Shown: piece by piece, positions 23,840 through 27,962 of the stretch
How positions within the stretch are numbered: the stretch's first letter is position 1
Layout of the letters: each line of letters opens with the position of its first letter
Origin: CAZUGH01 sp964619785
GTDB taxonomy: Bacteria > Bacillota > Clostridia > Lachnospirales > Lachnospiraceae
Assembly (NCBI GenBank): GCA_964619785.1
Contig: CAZUGH010000021.1
Span: 1 to 27,962, forward strand
Reading direction: 5' to 3'
DNA: 27,962 bases
The notes under the pieces: model-generated
Told to the model about the DNA's origin: nothing
The model's input: only the letters and a program-made list of their open reading frames with translations
Database searches by the model: none
Made by a program: the position numbers and the translations under genes

Positions 23840-25201
23840 GTGGCGAAAGCGAAATCACTATTTTTTTGTAAGGAGTGCGGAGCAGAGACAACGAAGTGGC
23901 AGGGACAGTGTCCTAGCTGTGGGCAGTGGAATACACTAGTTGAGGCTCCGACGACGAAGACATCATCTGGGAAGACAACGGTGAGACATGCTGTGCTTAC
24001 GCGTGAACCAGAACGGATTGATACCGTGACGATGGAAGAAGAGGAACGAATCAGCACACATATTGGCGAGATGGACCGAGTGTTAGGTGGCGGTATTGTT
24101 GTTGGCTCGCTGGTTTTGGTTGGTGGTGATCCGGGAATTGGTAAATCTACTTTGCTATTGCAAATGTGCCGTGAATTGGCATGTACTGGTACGCGAGTGC
24201 TTTATGTATCTGGTGAGGAATCCATGAGCCAGATTAAGATGCGTGCTAAGCGCATCGGAGATTTTGCTGGAGAGATGCTTTTATTTACCGAGACCAATCT
24301 TGGGGTAATTGAGGAAGCGATGGATAAGGCAAAGCCTAAGGTGATGGTGATTGATTCAATTCAGACGATGTTTTGCGAGGATGTAGATTCGGCACCGGGT
24401 AGTGTCAGTCAGGTTCGTGAGATAACCTCTTCCTTGTTACGTATGGCTAAGAGTAAGGATGTATCTATTTTTATAGTGGGACATGTGACGAAGGAAGGCA
24501 ATGTGGCTGGACCTCGTATGTTAGAACATATGGTGGATACCGTACTTTATTTTGAGGGAGATAACTCTGCGGCATATCGAATGCTGCGTGGGGTGAAGAA
24601 TCGTTTTGGCTCGACCAATGAGATTGGTGTTTTTGAGATGAAGAATAGCGGTTTGATTGAAGTGCCAAATCCATCTGAGTACATGATGCAGGGACGTCCA
24701 GAGAATGAAGCAGGTTCAGTGGTGGCATGTACGATTGAAGGAACAAGACCACTATTGATTGAAGTGCAGGCGTTGGTATGTCGAACGAATTTTAATCTTC
24801 CAAGACGAACGGCAGCGGGAACTGATTTTAACCGTGTAAATCTTCTGATGGCTGTTTTAGAAAAACGTGTTGGACTTCGTTTGTCAGACTGCGATGCTTA
24901 CATCAATGTAGCAGGAGGCATGAGAATCAATGAACCTGCCCTGGATTTGTCGATTGTGGCAGCTATCTTGTCAAGTTATAAGAATTCTTCAATTGATAGC
25001 AAGACTATTTTCTTTGGTGAGGTTGGCTTGGTTGGTGAAGTTCGTGGTGTGAGCCAGGTTGAGACGAGGGTTCGAGAAGCGAAGAAACTCGGTTATCACA
25101 CATGTATCATGCCATATACCAATGTGAAGAGTGTAGATGCCACCTCGGGAATACAGTTAAAAGGAATAAAAAACGTCAGGGAACTGATGGATTTACTATA
25201 A
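23840..25201 (+). CDS. radA: DNA repair protein RadA (Sms)
   Basis: The 453-aa RecA-like DNA helicase extends and migrates recombination branches. It has the N-terminal C4 zinc finger (C10, C13, C24, C27), Walker A GGDPGIGKST (95-104), the RadA-specific KNRFG motif (253-257), and a C-terminal Lon-protease-like domain (about 285-453, 'AGGMRINEPALDLSIVAAILSS', 'FGEVGLVGEVRGVSQVETRVREA'). The start is GTG, supported by AAGGGAG seven bases upstream; there is no nearby ATG. Neighbourhood with clpC is conserved in Firmicutes. The next gene follows after 21 nt, so radA is probably cotranscribed with the membrane-protein genes downstream. Confidence 0.95.
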   Translation: MAKAKSLFFCKECGAETTKWQGQCPSCGQWNTLVEAPTTKTSSGKTTVRHAVLTREPERIDTVTMEEEERISTHIGEMDRVLGGGIVVGSLVLVGGDPGIGKSTLLLQMCRELACTGTRVLYVSGEESMSQIKMRAKRIGDFAGEMLLFTETNLGVIEEAMDKAKPKVMVIDSIQTMFCEDVDSAPGSVSQVREITSSLLRMAKSKDVSIFIVGHVTKEGNVAGPRMLEHMVDTVLYFEGDNSAAYRMLRGVKNRFGSTNEIGVFEMKNSGLIEVPNPSEYMMQGRPENEAGSVVACTIEGTRPLLIEVQALVCRTNFNLPRRTAAGTDFNRVNLLMAVLEKRVGLRLSDCDAYINVAGGMRINEPALDLSIVAAILSSYKNSSIDSKTIFFGEVGLVGEVRGVSQVETRVREAKKLGYHTCIMPYTNVKSVDATSGIQLKGIKNVRELMDLL

Positions 25202-25222
25202 TATGAATGCGAGGTAGACGAA

Positions 25223-25672
25223 GTGAAAAGTTTATGTGATTGGTTTACAGGTGGTAAGAAGATAGCTGTTGGTGGTTGTCTAATTGTGCTGGCTGCTCTT
25301 GTTATTTTCCTATCAAAAGGGGAAGGAACAATGGCATATACAGGGTATCTGATGTTTGTTGTTGGAATTGGCTGCATGTGGAATTCTTTGTTATCTAAGA
25401 TAAATGCGTGCAATGTGAACCTGTTCTTATATGCACTTTTGGTATTAATTCCTACCTGTGTTGGCATGGGTATGGTGGAATATGTTGAAGGCTCGATTTT
25501 AATTGGTGTTATCGCTATTTGTGTTGTTGTCATCTGGTTAGGAAGTACTCTTTTGATTCAGACCGACAATGTATTTAAACGTATCATCATGGGATTATTA
25601 AGTACGATGATGAATGCATTAACGATAGCGGTAGGACTGGCTGCAATTGCGATATTCACCATGCCAGAATAG
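25223..25672 (+). CDS. Small integral membrane protein of unknown function
   Basis: The 149-aa protein starts at a GTG with GAGG eight bases upstream. Nearly all of it is hydrophobic, with about five transmembrane helices (roughly residues 14-31, 38-54, 67-85, 92-112 and 121-145) joined by short loops. I recognise no family motif; it has the general look of DUF308/HdeD-like membrane proteins, but this is weak. It follows radA by 21 nt and precedes the DUF218 gene by 13 nt. Confidence 0.75.
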   Translation: MKSLCDWFTGGKKIAVGGCLIVLAALVIFLSKGEGTMAYTGYLMFVVGIGCMWNSLLSKINACNVNLFLYALLVLIPTCVGMGMVEYVEGSILIGVIAICVVVIWLGSTLLIQTDNVFKRIIMGLLSTMMNALTIAVGLAAIAIFTMPE

Positions 25673-25685
25673 ATTGGAGTAGGAT

Positions 25686-26432
25686 ATGACGATTGTTTTA
25701 TTGGTATTAGGAATACTGTCACTTGGATACTATGCGTTGATTGCTACCTATGCGGGACCGATGGTATCTTTCGGCTTCTTCTGGATTGGGCTGGCGGTGA
25801 TATTTATCGCATCTGGTTTAATTCGGTATGAGTGGCTCCGACATGATAAGGTTTTGCCAAAGTGGTTGAAGTTCGGCGCTTTACTGGTTCTATTAATTGG
25901 AATAATTGCTTTTGGCATTCTTGAGGGTGCGTTGATTTACACAGGCAACCAGTCACCCGTGAAGGAAGCGAATTATATGATTGTGTTGGGTGCTAAGGTG
26001 AATGGGACACGCCCTTCGGCAGCACTCAATAAGCGGCTAGAAGCAGCCTTGTCCTATGCTAGCAACAATCCATCAACTCAGGTTATTGTATCGGGTGGAA
26101 AGGGGCCTGGAGAAAATATTAGTGAGGCTCAAGCGATGGCGGATTATCTTACCACTCATGGCATTGACCAATCGCGAATTATTCTCGAGGATAAGTCTAC
26201 AAATACAAATGAGAATATACAATATAGCAAGAAGTTGATGACGGATTCTTCGTTAACAACTGTACTTGTAACCAATGATTTTCATGTATTTCGAGGCATA
26301 CAAATTTGTAAGGAAAATGGAATCAGCCAGATATCCGGTTTGGGTGCAGGCACACCATGGAGACTGGTGATAAATAGTTATATAAGAGAGGCATTTGCCG
26401 TGGCGAAGGATTATATGGCAGGGCATCTGTAG
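25686..26432 (+). CDS. YdcF/ElyC/SanA-type DUF218 membrane protein
   Basis: The 248-aa protein has three N-terminal transmembrane helices (about 3-22, 26-45 and 62-84) and then a DUF218 domain (about 95-240). Its motifs are 'YMIVLGAKVNGTRPSAALNKRL', 'VIVSGGKGPGENISEAQAM', 'IILEDKSTNTNENIQYSKKL' and 'VLVTNDFHVFRG'. In Enterobacteria, relatives (ElyC, SanA) affect cell-envelope integrity and peptidoglycan or lipid-carrier metabolism; the biochemical activity of this clostridial form is unknown. GGAGTAGG supports the ATG. Its end lies 16 nt before the next gene's start. Confidence 0.87.
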   Translation: MTIVLLVLGILSLGYYALIATYAGPMVSFGFFWIGLAVIFIASGLIRYEWLRHDKVLPKWLKFGALLVLLIGIIAFGILEGALIYTGNQSPVKEANYMIVLGAKVNGTRPSAALNKRLEAALSYASNNPSTQVIVSGGKGPGENISEAQAMADYLTTHGIDQSRIILEDKSTNTNENIQYSKKLMTDSSLTTVLVTNDFHVFRGIQICKENGISQISGLGAGTPWRLVINSYIREAFAVAKDYMAGHL

Positions 26433-26448
26433 GGGGATAAATGAAAGT

Positions 26449-26922
26449 ATGAAGAAAAGAGAGATTGCACAAGCTAATTTTAAGCAGGGTTATAATTGCA
26501 CGCAGTCTGTGTTTTTGGCATATGCTGAGGATTTTGGACTGGATGAGGAACTAGCACTTCGGGTGTCAGCCTCTTTTGGTGGTGGAATGGGTCGGCTTCG
26601 GGAAGTGTGTGGAGCAGTGTCGGGTATGTTCTTGGTTGCTGGTTTACTAACTGGAAATGTTGACCCAAAAGATTTCGAAGGCAAGAAACGTAATTATCAG
26701 ATGGTTCAGGATATGGCAGAGGCATATAAGCAAAAGAATGAACGCCATTCGATTATCTGCCGTGAGTTACTTGGCTTGGATACGGATCAACCCACGGTAA
26801 GTGCTGCTGCATTAACGGGCGCAGTCCCAGAGGCAAGAACTCCAGAGTATTATAAAAAGCGCCCCTGTCTCGAATTGATCGGGGACGCTTGTGACATCAT
26901 TGATTCATTTATAAATCAGTGA
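26449..26922 (+). CDS. C_GCAxxG_C_C family redox protein
   Basis: The 157-aa cytoplasmic protein has the cysteine pattern of the C_GCAxxG_C_C family: C17 (GYNCTQSVF), C54 in CGAVSG (the GCAxxG-like motif), C104 (IICRELLG), C140 and C148 (RPCLELIGDACDI). Such proteins are thought to bind a cofactor or act in redox chemistry, often next to electron-transfer or transport genes; the function is not established. The frame is open upstream to 26395 inside the DUF218 gene, but MKKREIAQANF at 26449 is the family-like start. AGGGGG (26431-26436) is 12 nt away, a rather long spacing. Its stop codon directly abuts the stop codon of thyX on the other strand. Confidence 0.85.
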   Translation: MKKREIAQANFKQGYNCTQSVFLAYAEDFGLDEELALRVSASFGGGMGRLREVCGAVSGMFLVAGLLTGNVDPKDFEGKKRNYQMVQDMAEAYKQKNERHSIICRELLGLDTDQPTVSAAALTGAVPEARTPEYYKKRPCLELIGDACDIIDSFINQ

Positions 26923-27570
26923 TTATTCGCATTCAATATCTGCAAAAAAGATTGGCAGTCGTGTCTTGAATTCTTCAAAGGCAATGGCTGCCACTTCTCT
27001 CATCTGAGGATGAGCGTGGTGGTCGAGGCGTAGGCGGAAGAAGTTTCTCCAAGAACGCAGATTCATCGTCATCACAATCTCTGTCTTTAGCGAGTTAGGC
27101 AGGATGGAACGTGCCTCTTGTGGAGACGCACCGAGCGCAAGCATCTTGAAATAAGATTGCTCCGCATTTTCCATGGCTTCTGCCCAAGCGTCATATTTTG
27201 CCTTGTCATTCTCTTTGGTCAGGTCATAGTGGAATCCGCCTGCAATATCAATAACAGAGATTTGGTTACCAAACTTGTCTCCTGCATAATTGCAATATCG
27301 TGTACTTTCTTGACTATAACTTGCGATACGATGACGAACGATTTCGTGTGTCACCCCTCTATCACATACCATACGAACTGTCACAGCTTCATGTTCAATG
27401 ACAGATTCATGACCTCTTTTCAGTATGTTTGAAATAAACCGTTCAGCTGAATCATCCGTAATGCTGCCTTCGCTTTTGTAGCAGACACGACCGATTTTCT
27501 CAATTTTCTTAACGATTTTATCGTAATCTTCCATATCAATAATTTCAACACTAGGTTTCATTGTATTCAT
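26923..27570 (-). CDS. thyX: FAD-dependent thymidylate synthase
   Basis: The 215-aa enzyme makes dTMP from dUMP with methylenetetrahydrofolate and reduced FAD. The ThyX signature RHRxxSxxxxSxR is complete: RHRIASYSQESTR (79-91). Other conserved parts are HESVIEHEAVTV (FAD/dUMP site), GASPQEARSILPNSLKTEIVMT and the C-terminal LRSWRNFFRLRL..HAHPQMRE. Length is typical (about 210-250). GAGGA eight bases upstream supports ATG 27570. The gene is monocistronic on the minus strand, convergent with the C_GCAxxG gene, with zero bases between their stop codons and no terminator visible between them. Confidence 0.95.
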   Translation of the reverse strand: MNTMKPSVEIIDMEDYDKIVKKIEKIGRVCYKSEGSITDDSAERFISNILKRGHESVIEHEAVTVRMVCDRGVTHEIVRHRIASYSQESTRYCNYAGDKFGNQISVIDIAGGFHYDLTKENDKAKYDAWAEAMENAEQSYFKMLALGASPQEARSILPNSLKTEIVMTMNLRSWRNFFRLRLDHHAHPQMREVAAIAFEEFKTRLPIFFADIECE

Positions 27571-27719
27571 AAAATAGTCCTCGCTTTCCCTTGTATATTG
27601 TTATCTAAAATTATGACATAGATAAAGAAAAAAGGAAAGAGTGAATTTGGGGATGTTTGAGTCGAGTATTCTTATTTTTTAAGAAAATTCTACCTCAAGA
27701 CTTAGTGAATGCTGGCAGA
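27571..27719. other. Non-coding upstream region of thyX
   Basis: No coding frame or known RNA is visible. It holds an inverted pair TTATCT (27601)/AGATAA (about 27620) upstream of thyX, and a TTCTTA/TAAGAA hairpin near 27669-27685. No convincing thyX promoter could be assigned by eye. Confidence 0.5.
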
Positions 27720-27912
27720 TAGGGCGTATAGCAAATTTTTGAACAGTTACGTCCCATCGCGTCATTATTTCATTGAAAGGGTGAACGAATTCACGGCGAT
27801 TGCAGGTTGGCAATAAATGTAAGTGGCTGTATATGAGATTTTTATGACATTTTCAATCTGTTTTTGATGAAAAAATAGGACGTAAAAGACGAAAAAATAG
27901 CTATACGCCCTA
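27720..27912. mobile_element. Probable 193-bp MITE with TA-flanked inverted repeats
   Basis: TAGGGCGTATAGC (27720-27732) is matched perfectly in inverted orientation by GCTATACGCCCTA (27900-27912). The similarity extends inward to 35 bp per arm (27720-27754 and 27878-27912), 28 of 35 bases matching, including the shared inner block TTACGTCC. The arms begin with TA, the duplicated target of IS630/mariner-type transposases, leaving GGGCGTATAGC as the repeat end. No coding frame lies inside. The interior carries a small GTGAA/TTCAC hairpin. It fits a non-autonomous miniature transposon; a structured RNA with a long closing stem is the alternative. Confidence 0.6.
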
Positions 27913-27923
27913 ATAAAACTTAT

Positions 27924-27952
27924 TTGACTTTTTGAAAGGAATAGTTTAATAT
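27924..27952 (+). promoter_or_regulatory. Sigma-A promoter for a gene beyond the right edge
   Basis: TTGACT (27924-27929), 17-nt spacer, TAATAT (27947-27952). It starts 11 nt after the right end of the MITE, so the gene outside the window has the element directly upstream of its promoter. Confidence 0.6.
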
Positions 27953-27962
27953 AAAGTCTATA

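Noticed and set aside
26841..26925. GCGCCCC...GGGGACGC inverted repeat as a terminator for the C_GCAxxG gene
   Set aside because: It lies inside the coding sequence, the pairing has mismatches and no T run follows.
27720..27912. Riboswitch or other cis RNA for the gene at the right edge
   Set aside because: The inverted arms end in TA on both sides and the promoter for the next gene lies after the element, so it would not be in that transcript; a MITE fits better, though RNA is not fully excluded.

Overview
The window looks like a chromosome segment of a Gram-positive anaerobe of class Clostridia, most likely Lachnospiraceae. The reasons are AddA/AddB-type recombination nucleases with an AddB Fe-S cysteine set, ClpC and RadA in one block, ThyX, a Firmicutes-type 6S RNA, several Sec-exported surface proteins (BspA-like LRR, Big2, SH3b-glucosaminidase, cohesin-like), strong AGGAGG ribosome binding sites and moderately AT-rich DNA. 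The genus call is an inference from family resemblance. The sequence comes from a draft assembly: a run of 100 N lies at 6432-6531.

Layout. 1-1617: two convergent surface-protein genes (LRR, cut by the window edge; Big2) sharing a bidirectional terminator. 1687-3975: a promoter, a structured leader and an OmpR-type response regulator/histidine kinase pair overlapping by ATGA. 3995-4274: a clear sigma-A promoter, 6S RNA and a terminator, followed at once by nadE (4301-6232). 6218-6719 (minus): an FMN-binding-type membrane protein whose middle is missing at the assembly gap. 6784-6933: an unusual leader with three perfect hairpins and a possible 21-codon ORF ahead of addB. 6934-17684: a tightly packed plus-strand run of addB, addA, a SAM methyltransferase, an SH3b N-acetylglucosaminidase and a membrane-anchored cohesin/cadherin-like protein. 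17650-18657 (minus): aroF (DAHP synthase), divergent from a phospholipase D-like gene (18848-20293) across a repeat-rich regulatory region. 20319-26922: a YtrA-type GntR regulator, clpC, a small conserved protein, radA, two membrane proteins (one DUF218) and a C_GCAxxG_C_C redox protein. 26923-27570 (minus): thyX. 27571-27962: non-coding, carrying a probable 193-bp MITE with TA-flanked inverted repeats and a promoter for a gene beyond the window.

How the parts fit. AddAB processes double-strand breaks for recombination and RadA acts later in recombination. ClpC is the protein quality-control unfoldase; its usual CtsR/McsA/McsB partners are absent here and a YtrA-like regulator stands in their place. 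NadE makes NAD, AroF opens the shikimate pathway and ThyX makes dTMP. I see no phage, CRISPR, toxin-antitoxin or defence island. The most unusual things are non-coding: the addB leader flanked by a 17-bp direct repeat, the response-regulator leader that shares its hairpin tip, the aroF/PLD operator region, the MITE, and the 55-bp repeat at the assembly gap.
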